A DNA stretch of 64,000 nt, taken from contig WAEK01000006.1 in assembly GCA_011634665.1 (NCBI GenBank), positions 1,620,501-1,684,500 on the forward strand, in the 5' to 3' direction. Of the stretch, positions 1-11,903 are shown piece after piece. Position 1 is the first letter of the stretch, and each line of letters opens with the position of its first letter. This stretch comes from Mortierella sp. BCC40632 (Eukaryota; Mortierellomycota; Mortierellomycetes; Mortierellales; Mortierellaceae). The notes beneath the pieces are model-generated. The model was given only the letters and a program-made list of their open reading frames with translations. It did not search any database and was not told the origin of the DNA. A program made the translations under genes and the position numbers.

Positions 1-1570
1 CAGGCAGCTGAGAGCAGTCTGGTTAGTCAGCCAGGCTGCCGTGTAGTCCTTGGTTTGTATGCGGAGAGGTATCCTGTACCCTGTATTCAGTACTGCTGAG
101 CAACACCCGCGCCCAGCACCGGCATCTAAGCATCGAGCAAGAGTGTGAGAGAGCGCGAGAATGAGCGCGTGCGTGCGTGCGAGCGAACGAGCGAACGAGG
201 CAATGCTAGACGAGAGAGATAGCCAAAAATCGTCGCTCGCTCGTTCGCTCTGACTGGAAGGTTATATTGCAATTTCAGCAAGAGCGAGAGCACAGAGACC
301 GCAAGGGAGAGGAGGGTGGGTGGAAGTGGGTGGACAGAACAGAGTGTCGTCATTTGGGCGACAGGGGAACAGATGGAGCAGAACCGTCGAGCAGAGCGGA
401 TATTTTTTTTTTTCTTTTACTGTGTTGTGCTCAACGGAAGAGGTCCAAAGAGAAGAGAGATAGAGAGACAGATAGAGAGAATAAGGTACCCGAAAAACGG
501 GCTTCAGAGGTGTGCCCCTGCCCCTGGCCTTTTGTCGGATCGCCCGCTGTCTGAACGGCGTTGGACAAGGCTCGGCCGGAGTCTGGAGGCGGCTAATGAG
601 AGGAAAGGAAAGACGAACCTTTCGCTGTTGGGCACGGCTCTCTGTCATTCACCCGCAGTGGTTGCCCTGGCCACCCTGTCCGTTCGTCAATCCACCCCGT
701 CGCTCTCGTCTCGTCTCGTCTCGGCTCAGTCCCGGGTCAGCATACCTGTGCCTTGCGTGCAAAGCTGAGCCCTGCAATCCCAACAGCAACGCAGCTTGCT
801 CTGCCTCATGCCCTGACCCTGGCCCTGCACCGCCATCCGTTCGCCTCGCCCCCGCACCCTTACTTGTACGACGCGAGCAAGCAGGGACAGATTGACCAAC
901 CAGGTTAAATGATGATCCCGATGCTAAGAACTGTCTCCATCTGTCATTCTACGCATTCATCAATCCATTCTGCCCATGTTGGAACAAAGTAACCTGAATT
1001 AGGGGTAGAAACCAAGCATCTGGAACATGTAGAACAAAAAAACGATTCCTGTGCACTTCAGTGCCCGGCCAGACGGCGTCCCCTGTTGCTCAGCGGTCCG
1101 GGATTCGACCAGGGAACAGAGAGGCAAGCGAAGAGCTTGTTGGCCCTTGAACCGAAATTGCGCGGGTGAGCCTGCACACAAAAGCGAGGGAACCCCACTT
1201 GACTTTGCGTCTGTAAAGTATGTCGCCGCTCTCTCTCTCTTTCTCTCTCTTTCTTTTTTTTTTTTCCTACTCCACGTTGAGAGTCCCTGTGTGTTTTTTG
1301 TGTTGCCGCCTGGAAAACCTTCCACTCTGCTTGCCCGTCTCTCTTGGCCGCCCGGTTGGCCAAATTGCCCCGGTGTTTATGTGTGTGTGTTTGTGTGTGT
1401 GTATTGTGATGTGTGCTTGCGTCTGTGCCTACGCCTTTGTGTCTTTTGGATCTTTGACTTCATTTCGATGCAGGACAGATCCATAGAAAATCGTGTGTAC
1501 GCCATGGGATATCATGCACAATGGCAGTTTCTCGCTGCTGCGCTTGGCTTGGGGAAAGGATCGAAGGTCC

Positions 1571-1610
<40 letters not shown>

Positions 1611-4600
1611 ACGACGCTCCCTCTTCTCCTTGTAGAGCAAGCATCTCCGGCCGGACATGCGAGGGAAGAGCCAGCAATGGGAGAGGGGGGAAAGTATAGA
1701 TGAGATAGAGAAGACGAGCAAGATTCCAGGGGCACAGAGCTGTTGGCCGAGGGCTCTTTTTCCCACGTTATTTCCACTTCTGACTTGCAAAAAGAGAAGG
1801 TTTATAGATGGCGAGAACAGCACAGGCATCACACTACGTGATTCTTTTTAACCAGATATCTGACTGGGAACCAAGGAACCTTGCCTCCACTTTTTACAGA
1901 CTGTCCTATTGCATCTCACTCATCCAGATCATCCCTCCCGCCTTTCTCATAATTGATCATTACAACGAAATCCTTCTCTCTAGTACGAGACACATCGCAT
2001 AAATCGTACTCAGACATTCAACCGTGCGGCTAAAAGAGTGTGAGGTGAGAACCAAGTAGGGTCGAGAGTGAAGAGAGAGAGAAAGAAAGAACAACAAAAG
2101 ACAAGTAGAAAGCAAAAGAGTGTGCACCTTCTTCTTTGTTACTACCCGCAGCCTATTCCCGCCTTTCTGTCTCCCTCTTACTCGTATTTATAGATCAACA
2201 TCTCCACTAGCTATAATTAATAAGAAAAAGAGAAAGAAAGAAAAGGCCTCTGTTGCCAAGTTCAACCGGCAACAGATTCAGACGCTCTCGTGTGTGCTGT
2301 CCTGGTGTAGACTAGACCGAAAAATAATAATAAAAATAAAAATGTACACATGGACAACTTACCTTCTTGCCTCTTGCTTGAGAATCGCTCTACTAGCTCT
2401 AATCGAAAATGAGTAGAGCACAACAAACGATCATTACGAGAAACGGAGAAAATCACAAATGAAAGAGAGAGAAGACCTGTGGGGACAGTGAGATGGAGAG
2501 ATAGAGCGGGAAAAGGGCGATTTTGTCTCTGTGTTGTTTCCCATGCTTTGATCTTTTTTCTTTCACTTTATACCCACAACAAAGTAGAGACAACGCTAAA
2601 TGCTTGTATTATGTAAAGTACGGCAGGATGTGAAGAAAGACTCCTACCGACTGACTGGAAGCACTAATCCCTTCCCAGACCCATGGGCGAGCATGGTAGT
2701 GTTGGCGGAGGAAAATAGGGGGCCTTGTCACCGCATGGTCCATGGCCGAGCTCTCCTGCTCAAGTAAGTTTCTTTTTTTTTTCTTACATTCTCTCTATCC
2801 TTTATGTTTAATCTCCTTCGATCTTATCACTCTCCCTACAAAAGCACAAACGGACCCATTGGGTTCGAGAATAGGTGAGCGTGCCTACACCAAAAGAGAG
2901 AGAGAGAAAGAACGCAGGAGCAAAGATGGTCTGGGACTCGGGGCAAATGAGGAGCAAGGATCCCTTACCGAACCAAGCTACTCACTGCACACTCACTTTA
3001 CTTTCCTTTTGTTCCGTCGACTCGTCAGACGAAATCAACCTTACCCCCTTCTTTATCCCTCTCCCTTTCCTCCTCCCCTTTGACATTAGCTCTCTCTCCC
3101 TCTCCTTCTCCTGCCTCTCCGAAGCCCTATCGATAGACTCACGGCAATGCAACATGACGTTGTGAGGATGGGAAAGAGAGATAGGAAAGGCAGAACCTTT
3201 CAAAAAAAAATCGTCCGGTCCAGTTTGTTGTTATTGCCCTCAGCTCAAGTCCAAGGTCCCGCGACTCTTTTGCATGCACCCGGATCTTGGACATGGACAC
3301 AAGGATGGAAGGAGCCACATAGCCCTCGAGTCAAGAGGACTCCTTTCTTTTCTCCATGGGCAAAGAAGAAAAAAAAATATAATAATAGAGAGACGCACAG
3401 CCTGGGATCCTTTTCACTCACAACTCTTTAGAAGGACGGGGAACTGATCTTCATGCTCAGGTTTAAAATGAGTTTTTTCTTGCCTCTTTCCCTTTCTTCT
3501 CCACTGAGTAGCACGGCCAAAAAAAAAAAAAAAAAAAAAAGTAAAAGGAGAGTGACCAAGAGCCATTTGTTTCTCGACGACTGCCCTTGAGCCATGGACG
3601 TAGACGCGGGTGTATTATGTGTGTGTGTGTGTGTGTGCGTGTGTGCGTGCGTGGACAGAAAAAGGACAAAAAAAAAAAAGCTTTGCGACATAACTCTTTC
3701 TTGCTCTCTTTCTCTTGCTCTCTTTCTCTTTCTCTTTGCTCTGTGTGTACACATGTGTGCGTTCGTGTGTTGTGTTGATATCAAGTAGGGTTCACAATCG
3801 ACGCGAGCCCCCGCTTCTCTCTCTTTCCCTCTCCACCACAATGAAGGATATCTATCCCGCGAACCCTTTTCGGAGTCAGTGCCTTGGTGCTCTTTCTCTC
3901 ATCCAGATTGCTCTTCTTACTTCCTCCCCCATCCTACCTTTTTCCACTCTTAAAAAATGCGCTCTCTCCGACCGGATAGACCAAAGGACCTACCGAGAGA
4001 AGAGAGAAAAACAAGTAATCAAAGGACCGAATTGAGGAAACATTTGGTCCGAATGACCCAGCAGAAAGAACAGCGGCAAAAGAACAAAAATGAGAGAGCG
4101 AGAGAAGCTCACGCCTATCATATGCTTGCGACTTTCTATGGGCCTGTCACCAATATTGAAGGCTCTCATTGTCAATCTCCTGAAAGGTGTCTCCAGTTTG
4201 CAGAGCAAACGAACGTTCCTCCATCCATTCTTGCCCATATCCCACTAGTCTTGCTTTCTCTCTCTTTTTCCTCTGCACAATGCTTTACTTTACCCCCAAG
4301 CATCTTGGTCTAAAGCGGTCACGGTGGTCAAAAATACCTCTCCTTTGGGCTGCAGTCCCCGGAAAACACCTCAACTTCTCAAGGCTAAATCACTCGTTGA
4401 AGGGCGCAACACTGCGCCTTGGTTCTGTTTTGGCTCATTCAAACAAAGCCCGCAATTGCAAACGGACAAAACTCCAATGAAGGATCTTTTCCTCCTATAC
4501 ATGTAGGGCTACTTGTGGCTTCTTTACAAGGCTAGACAGACTCAACAGAAAAGAGTCCATCAATTCCCACCTTTGCCCCGCTCTTCATTTTCGTGTTTGC

Positions 4601-5103
4601 TCTCCCCTCATTTCTCGCTCAACGGACAAAACTCGAACAAGGCTTGTCATTGTGGTAGACTCAGTGATAGAAAAAATTAGAAAGAACAGGTAAATGTCGT
4701 CGCGCGCCAAGGAAGGAGTCCTATTCTTCCCGACGCGACTCTGGGCAAAGAGGATGGGTACACACCCAAAAAGCGCCCGAGTACCTTCCTCCCACACTCC
4801 CTCCCACACTCTTCCTCCGCCTCCGCAATGTTGCAATTAGAGAAAGAAGCGAGTGAAGTGGACAGCAGGTATTCAGTAGGCTATGTTGCAGGATGTACCG
4901 TCTCAGGCACTCTAAACTGGGTTACACTAACGTCGTCATAATGCAGGTGGTGGCCCCAAAAGCTCTCTTCAATTTTCTCATTCTCTCTCCCTCTCTCAGT
5001 GTTCCCTTCCTCTCTCGAGTGCCCTCGGTCAGCGCGATGGAGGCAAAATAAACACAGAACGTGGGTGCGTGGAGGCAGGAGAGCGACAACAATGAGACGG
5101 CAC

Positions 5104-5146
<43 letters not shown>

Positions 5147-5925
5147 CATCATATCCTCAGGGAGTTGGTGACTGTGGCGGTAGAGGTGGATGATGGTGGT
5201 TGAGATGGAAGATGAGCATCTTTGCCCGAGACGCCCGTTGTGCAACCTTTCCTTTGGAATAAATGAATGTGATGCGAGGAAGAAAAAGACGCATCACATC
5301 CTTCCACTCACCTCTAAGGCAAGCATACACGCAATACATAAATACACGCACGCCCAAAGGAAAAGAGAAAAAGCGGACACAAAATAATGTACACAGAACG
5401 GCAAAAAAAAAAAAGAAAGGAAAGGGGGCTTGCATTATCAAGGCCGCAATTCCCTTCCTCTCTCTTTCCCGCACTTTTTCCCACCACGAGGTGGCTCCTA
5501 CGCCTCCCTCTCTCCCTTGATCCTTCCCTCCTCTCACTCAACAACAGATGGGCGAATGCAAAAAATAGAGAGCGAACGAGAGCACACTTTTGGGAACAAT
5601 CGAACTCTTTCTCTATCCCGTTATTTACCCATAACTCACCACCGATCCTTCTTTGACAACGAGCACTGTCAGAAGAAGAGGTTTGTCTTTGGTCCCGCAG
5701 CATCCAGCCAGCGGGCTAGCCAACAGCTTTGTTGTACGACTTGTCTATTTTTTTTTTCTTCGATTGCGCCCATGGCGTCGTCATACAACCCGCCCACGGG
5801 CATCCTTTCCGAACCAGTCCAAGCAGAGACAAGCAAACGAAAGGGAGAGGAGCAAGAAATGAGCGTATGATGATGATAATGTTGTGGAAAAAAGATGAGT
5901 GGGCGTGGATGTGAGTGGGTGTGTA

Positions 5926-5929
<4 letters not shown>

Positions 5930-5967
<38 letters not shown>
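5930..5967. repeat. (GT)n dinucleotide microsatellite
   Basis: Near-perfect GT/TG repeat of roughly 19 units in the gene-poor left flank. A second, shorter and interrupted GT tract lies at about 3617-3640. Confidence 0.95.
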
Positions 5968-5971
<4 letters not shown>

Positions 5972-7458
5972 GAATGCGTGTGTTTGTCGAACACGAGGTA
6001 AAGAAAAAAGCGTTTTCGGCCAGACCATGATCTACGCACCCGGGCCTGGCTCCAGTAAGAAGAGACCGGTTGGAGCGAGTTGCAAGGAGAGGGTGTGTGT
6101 CTCTTTTTCTTTTTGACTTTCTCACATCAGCCCTGGCCCAGCCCACGGACAGGGTGGACACAACAAACACGCAGCTGGGCCTCGCGTGTGTTTAGTGTTT
6201 GGATATCTCCTCACACACACTCTCTCTCGCCTTCTTTCTCTCCCTTCTCTTTCTATGCGAAGGATAATCCTTTCCCTGGTAGACTTCTCGTCCACGGCGC
6301 TCTTTGGAACGGATGGCGCCATCGCGGTGGAAATTTGGGGGAGGTAAAAAAATAAAAAAAAATCGAGAGGGAAGGGGAGAGGAGGACAGAGGATCCCGCG
6401 CCTCTAGAGCACAGAGGCACCTTTCTATCGATCGAACAAAGCAAAATAAAGGACCGACCCGGCCAGTCGCCGTACCCCGATAGAGAGAAAGAGAGAACGA
6501 GAAAGTAAAAGCACCGATACCACTCCCTTCTCTTGAGAAGGGAGAAAAAACAAAAAAACAAAAAAACAATGAGGGCTCGCATGCCGCTCGCATTGCCTGC
6601 GATTCCATGGATTCTATCGAGAAGCCATAGATAACTGGGTGGATAAGCGTTGTGCCGTCTTTACTCGCTTTCTCTTCTCTCCACTGCCTCGCTTGACCGT
6701 TCAGTCCGTCAACTGCACTCTTTCTCTTCCTCCACCCTCGTCCTCTCATTCTCTCTCCCGCTTCTCTGGCTCCGAACCCATGAAGTCATTGAGGGATATA
6801 TCTCTCTCCCTCTCTCTTACCCAAATTGACGGGGCATTGGGCATGACATGGCCACATATCTTCTCTCTTGGCCTCTCCGACCCGCCCATCTGCCTGCTCA
6901 CCTGTGGTTATAGCCGGCCAGGTGTAGATAGATGGCTAGCTGGCCTCTCCGATGGCGCCCCTAGCTTTGGAGGTGCGCCCAGTGCCTCGTCATTCACATA
7001 TTTCTTTCATATAGTTCATAGATCGAGTCCCCGCTCTCTAATGTTTTTGTATACTCCAAAAACTCTCTTTTGGAGAAAAAGGGAACAAAAAAAAAAAAAA
7101 AGAGAAACAAAAAGAATGCAGATCCCTGTCGTGTTGGACGGTAACCCAGGCCACAAAGGAGGGGAAAAATACCTTTTTTTGAAAGAAACATCCGTGTACG
7201 CTCGGTAGATAGTAACTCGCCCTTTTCTTGACTGATGCGTTTCGTTCCAGAAAACAAGAAGCCAGGTGTATGTATGTGTGAGTGGATATATGAAGCAGTT
7301 GACGAAAGAGAACAGGAAGTAGAACACATGTTGACTCGCATAGCCCACGCCCATGTCTTCCTCTTCATCTCTCTTCCCTTCCCCCCCCCCTTCTCCTCCT
7401 CTCCTCCGCGCCTTTCGGACTTGTGTGGCACGAGGAAGGAAGGAGAGAGGAACAACGA

Positions 7459-7492
7459 GGGGCGGGGGGGGGGGGGGCGGGCGGGGCGGGGG
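7459..7492 (+). repeat. G-rich block with G-quadruplex potential
   Basis: Four or more runs of three to fourteen G residues separated by single C residues, directly readable on the plus strand. This satisfies the usual G-quadruplex pattern. A long C run lies about 75 bases upstream at 7381-7390, so the two could also pair. No gene adjoins it. Confidence 0.8.
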
Positions 7493-8417
7493 CAATGGTT
7501 GTGCGGAGACGGCAGGCAAGACGAGCGGGATAGTGACCAAGAAGAAGAGAAATGGGGAGGGAATGATGACGAGCAAAAAAAAAAAAAAAAAATGGGGCCG
7601 GAGGAAGAAATAAAGCTAGTCATCATTCTCCGTCTTCTCTCTTCATTCCCCTCTTTCCTCCTTGGAACTCCCTCTCTCTCTTTCGCCGCTCAAAGAGAAG
7701 GGCTTCCATCCTTGGTCAAAGGTGAGACGAGTGTCTTCACTAGCGCGGATACCTGAAACGAATGCCTGTATGCAATTGCATAAACTCTGCTTTATTGACA
7801 GCCTCGCTCTCCCCTTAATTTGTTCAAGAAAGAAGAAAAAAAAAACCACATTGGACCTTTTTTTTTTTTTTTTTACTGCGTGCGTGCTTTTCTGTTCTGC
7901 GTTCCTGTTTCAACGGTCAACCACATTGGAACTTTTTATTTATTTTTTTATTTTTTTTTTTTAAAAAAAAAAAGGCTGCTTTTGAGGTGAATCAAACGAT
8001 TCAAGTGAGAAAAAAAAAAAAAGAAAAGAAAAGAAAGAAAGAGTGCTGCGAGTGTTTTTGGGCATCCAGTGCTCAGATGATTTTGCGAAGAGGGGGAAAA
8101 GAAAAAGTCTATAAAGCTAAAGGCATTAGAAAAAAGAAGGGAAGAAAAAAAAAAAAGGCAAAGAATGCAAAAGATGGAGGGGGAAGGAGGCAAACCAAAA
8201 GGGAAGGCCCCCAAAGATGGGAATGCAAGTCCTAAGCCAGGAGGAATCAAGTCGCCAGAAGCGTTCCTTTTTTAGGCTTAGGTCCAGAGAGTATGAGGGA
8301 GTGCCAGGCAATGATCGAAAGGGGGGGTATAATGTGAGAGAATGTTTGTGTGTGCAAAAGGTGTTGTGTTGGAGAGGGAAGAAATTCGTAGACCAACTTT
8401 TTTTTTTTTTTTTTTCT

Positions 8418-9188
8418 TTAGTGGTCTGCTGCAAAGTCTCGAGCCCTAGGCGCGTCCTCAGATCCTTCCACAATCGCGTTCCTCCGACGGAATGTGTACG
8501 ACGTTGGAATACGGAACTTACTCTCGATCATCAGCTCATCCTCATCTCCAGAGACCTCAACTCCTTCACCTTCCAACGATGCTCCCTCACCGACTGCTGC
8601 ACCATGGTGAATGAGTTCGGATGGGGGCAGATAGCTACCACCAGATCCACGACCACCATTTGCCAAACGGGCACCACCTCCAAAAACATAGGATCCAAAC
8701 CGAGCCATTGTCGTTGTTCGTTGACAGCTCATGTCGTCGTAGTCCCGAGAGTTCACGGGGCCATAAGAGGGTGACACATATGGAGACAAGGGCGAGCCTA
8801 CCCTGTCCTCACGCGAGATAACCGGTGGCAAAGGTAGTGGTGCATGTGAACCCGTGGAGACAACAGCAGCGGGTACAGAGTAAAGAGGGAATCGGTAAAG
8901 TGAAAAATCCTGCGATACGCAAGAGGTAGTCGAATCCTTGAGCCGGTTCAAGGAAGCGAACTTGGGCTCAGCAGCCCAGCTTGAGGACCGGAAACAGGCC
9001 GAGGGATGAGAGCAGCAACCACCATTGTCGTTCATGATGATATGGTGGTGGCGGCGGTGGCTGTCGTCAACCTCACGTCGGCGAAGCTGGTGCTTGCGCG
9101 AACTGAGGCGTCGTGATCGGATGCAGTGTTTACGATGTCCAGCAGGGCCAAGACTGCCAACGGTCATCCTGTCCAAGATGCTCGACAT
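8418..9188 (-). CDS. Unrecognised single-exon protein, about 256 aa
   Basis: Single open frame on the minus strand. I chose the ATG at 9188 (protein starts MSSILDRMTVG) because it has a good context (GTCACCATG) and because the longer frame upstream translates GT/CT repeats. The N-terminal third is very basic (Arg/His/Ser rich, with RRREVDDSHRRHHHI at about residues 37-51), the middle is Pro/Ser rich, and residues from about 160 on contain a Gly-rich stretch followed by an acidic segment (SGDEDELMIESKFRIP). No transmembrane helix, signal peptide or catalytic motif is evident, and I do not recognise a family. A low-complexity nuclear or regulatory protein would fit, but this is a guess. The T-rich plus strand just beyond the stop (8399-8415) reads as poly(A) on the sense strand. 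It could also be a chance frame. Confidence 0.5.
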   Translation of the reverse strand: MSSILDRMTVGSLGPAGHRKHCIRSRRLSSRKHQLRRREVDDSHRRHHHIIMNDNGGCCSHPSACFRSSSWAAEPKFASLNRLKDSTTSCVSQDFSLYRFPLYSVPAAVVSTGSHAPLPLPPVISREDRVGSPLSPYVSPSYGPVNSRDYDDMSCQRTTTMARFGSYVFGGGARLANGGRGSGGSYLPPSELIHHGAAVGEGASLEGEGVEVSGDEDELMIESKFRIPTSYTFRRRNAIVEGSEDAPRARDFAADH

Positions 9189-10850
9189 GGTGACTGGATT
9201 GACTGTGTAGAAAGAGAGAGGGTGTGCTGAGAGACGAGGGGAAAAAGAAAAGAGATGGATGGCTGTGCAGATGAGGTACCAGGTATATGTGTTTGTGTGT
9301 GTGTGTGTGTGGAGGGGGTCGAGACGTGCAGAAGGTTGGGCGGAAGAGGCGTTGGCGATAGTTAGGAGCGCCCGAAGAGATGATTGAACTGTACTGGGGG
9401 AGTTCAAGTCGGGTCTTTTTGAATTGTTTTTTTGTGTGTAGAGAATTTGGGGATGGAACTATTTAAACAAATAAAAAGATAGGACAGAAAGTGAGGTCAG
9501 TAAGAATGGTCCCAATGCACGAAAGAAAGAGCGCGTAATGAGAGAAAGAGTGCGAGCGAATCAGTAAGGAAGGAAACGAGATGGATATTCAGATGGGTTC
9601 TCCGGGGAGATGGGGACACACCAGACACAAGACACCGACAGAACGCGCTGCCGTACACACAGACACACGGCGCAGAGAACAGGGACGATGTTGAACTGCA
9701 AACAACGAAGGAGGGGTAAGGTGGAGACAGAGAAAAATAGACAGAGAACAGGACCAGAGGCATCAAGGAGGATCCAGAATATGGCTAAAGGAGGGCTGGA
9801 GAGAGCCATTGGGAGGGAGAGAATGGGGGACAAGAACAAAGAACCAGAGGAGAGAAAGTGCCAAGAAGGCGAGTGCAACCAGCAGGAGGGTGTACCGAGC
9901 CGAAAAAAGACGACCTCTGGAGCCAGGAAGGATAGTGAGAATGGCCCCCGAGGCCAATGCCCGGTCAAAAGGGAGTCGGTTTTGTGAGAACCAAAAGAAT
10001 ATTGAAGAAAAAGCGGGAGAGAAACGGTGTCGAGCGTAGAAAGGGGCCAAGGTATTCTGGGAGTCCGCTCGTCATCCGCGCACAGACAACACACCGGTCG
10101 CTCCGTTTGCGGGAGAGAAAGAGAAAGGGAAAGGGCGCTTCAAGAGCGGGGATTGGACTCGAGCGCCAGGTGGGAGAGTAACCTCAAGGAGGACCCCGAA
10201 CTCGTCAGTCTGGTGTAGATATGTCTGTGTACATTGAGGTGTGGTGTTGGGGCTGGAGCCAATGTCATTGGCGGCTCTTCCCAACTCGGCACGAAAGAAA
10301 AGCGGTCGGGGAAAGGGAGAACGTACCCTGGGTGATTAGAGGGGAGAGAGACGAATGTGAAAGAGAAAGAGAAGTAGAAAGAGAGAAAGAGACGGAGAGA
10401 GTGAGAGGAGACTTGTTGATGTGATGTGGTAACGGCTGGATGTTAGCAAAGGCGTAGAGATGAAGTGCCTAGCTGACTGGAAGGTTGAAAGAAAATGTTG
10501 AATGATAGGACAGGGGAGAGATGGAGGGAAAGAGATAGAGAAAGGCAAAGGCAGCAGAGGGAATAGGAGCCGACCGTTAGAGTACGGAAAGCAAAACAGA
10601 CGAGGACAAGTTCAGAGTAAGAGAGCAAAGTGAGCGGGGCAGATGGGCAGGGGAGAGCTCTATTTATCGGGACTCGGGCGAAGAAAGAGGAAAGTGGTGG
10701 TGGGGGTGTGGATCGTGAGCGGGCGTGGATCAGACCGGGCTAGACGCATTGTTCAGGCAGTTGGCTAGACATGACATGTCTAACTGCCAAATGTGTGTCC
10801 ATGGTCAGAGTGCCAGGGGAGGAAAGGGAGACAACGGGGGGAGACAGAAA

Positions 10851-10856
<6 letters not shown>

Positions 10857-10924
<68 letters not shown>
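10857..10924. repeat. (ACAG)n tetranucleotide microsatellite
   Basis: About 17 nearly perfect tandem copies of ACAG. A 4-base unit is open in all frames, so it creates spurious open frames reading TDRQ repeats on one strand and SVCL repeats on the other. Confidence 0.97.
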
Positions 10925-10925
<1 letters not shown>

Positions 10926-11814
10926 TGGGCGGAAAAGAAAAGACGGACAAGAGAGAGAAAGAGAGAGGGGTACAGCAAGCGAGGGAAGAAAGGGGGAACA
11001 GAGACAGAAGAAAGAAAGTAGGGGGATGAGTGGGCCAAGGGAGCTTGCCAGCCCAAGACCCTTCGGTCCATGGTCCATGGCCCGACCACAGACTGCATCA
11101 TCGAGGACCACGCATGTACAGCGTCAGGACCAATCATGCTAAGGGCGACTGCCTGCTTGCTAGCCCGAGGACAAAGACGAACTCCAAAGAGCGACCTGGA
11201 ATGGCGTTGGCGGCTCGATGGCAGCTCGGCTAGAGAGAGATTGAAAGAAACAGACCGCGAGATTGGATTTGGCGGAAGCTTGCGTCCGCTCGCCGCATCC
11301 TCAGCCTAACTCTTTGTTTCCAACGGCCTGTATTTCCGTCTCTTTTCTCTCTCTTTTAGGTCTCAAACAAGACCGCACTCACTTTTAATAGAAGACGGTT
11401 GAGGATCAAGCAGGTGGAGGCTAGAGCAGACTTTCCAGGGCCTCTGCTCCTTTGAGCAGCTCTCTCTCCTCCTTTGTGCTTTTTTTTCCCTTCCCTTTCC
11501 TTTACTGAAGAATGATCATAAAGTGGACATGTGTGGGATGAGATGGAAGGAGGACGGAGCCAAGGGCGAGGGGTACACATGCAGCTCAACGGGAATCTGG
11601 CCTTTGGAATAGCACACATGCATGCCGCGTGTCCGCATCGGAGCGGACGAAAAGCCATGTGGGCACCATGATGAACACTTACACTGTCCTGTCTAAGGTA
11701 GGCAATGGCTCTTTATCTTGATTGAAGACGTTCGAGGTGAGGAAGGTTGGGAGGAAGAGGAAGGATCAAAGAGGGGACCGTGGGGCGCAGAAGAAAGGAG
11801 GCGCTTTCTCGCAG

Positions 11815-11817
<3 letters not shown>

Positions 11818-11901
<84 letters not shown>
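11818..11901. repeat. (GA)n dinucleotide microsatellite
   Basis: About 84 bases of uninterrupted GA on the plus strand. It lies in the purine-rich spacer upstream of the minus-strand gene ending at 8418. Confidence 0.97.

Positions 11902-11903
<2 letters not shown>

Larger units (their letters stand above)
1..8417. other. Gene-poor left flank
   Basis: I find no convincing coding exon in this stretch. Open frames here are short, dominated by homopolymer residues (Phe, Lys, Ser, Leu, Arg from T, A, CT and GA tracts) and have no recognisable domain. It contains a 36-base poly(A) at about 1573-1608, other A/T runs at about 3519-3540, 5109-5146, 7859-7874 and 7940-7973, GT repeats at 3617-3640 and 5930-5967, and a G-rich block near 7460. 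It could include untranslated exons or promoters, but the sequence alone does not show that. Confidence 0.6.

Noticed and set aside
10725..11142. Frames reading TDRQ or SVCL repeats
   Set aside because: Product of the ACAG tetranucleotide repeat, open in every frame.
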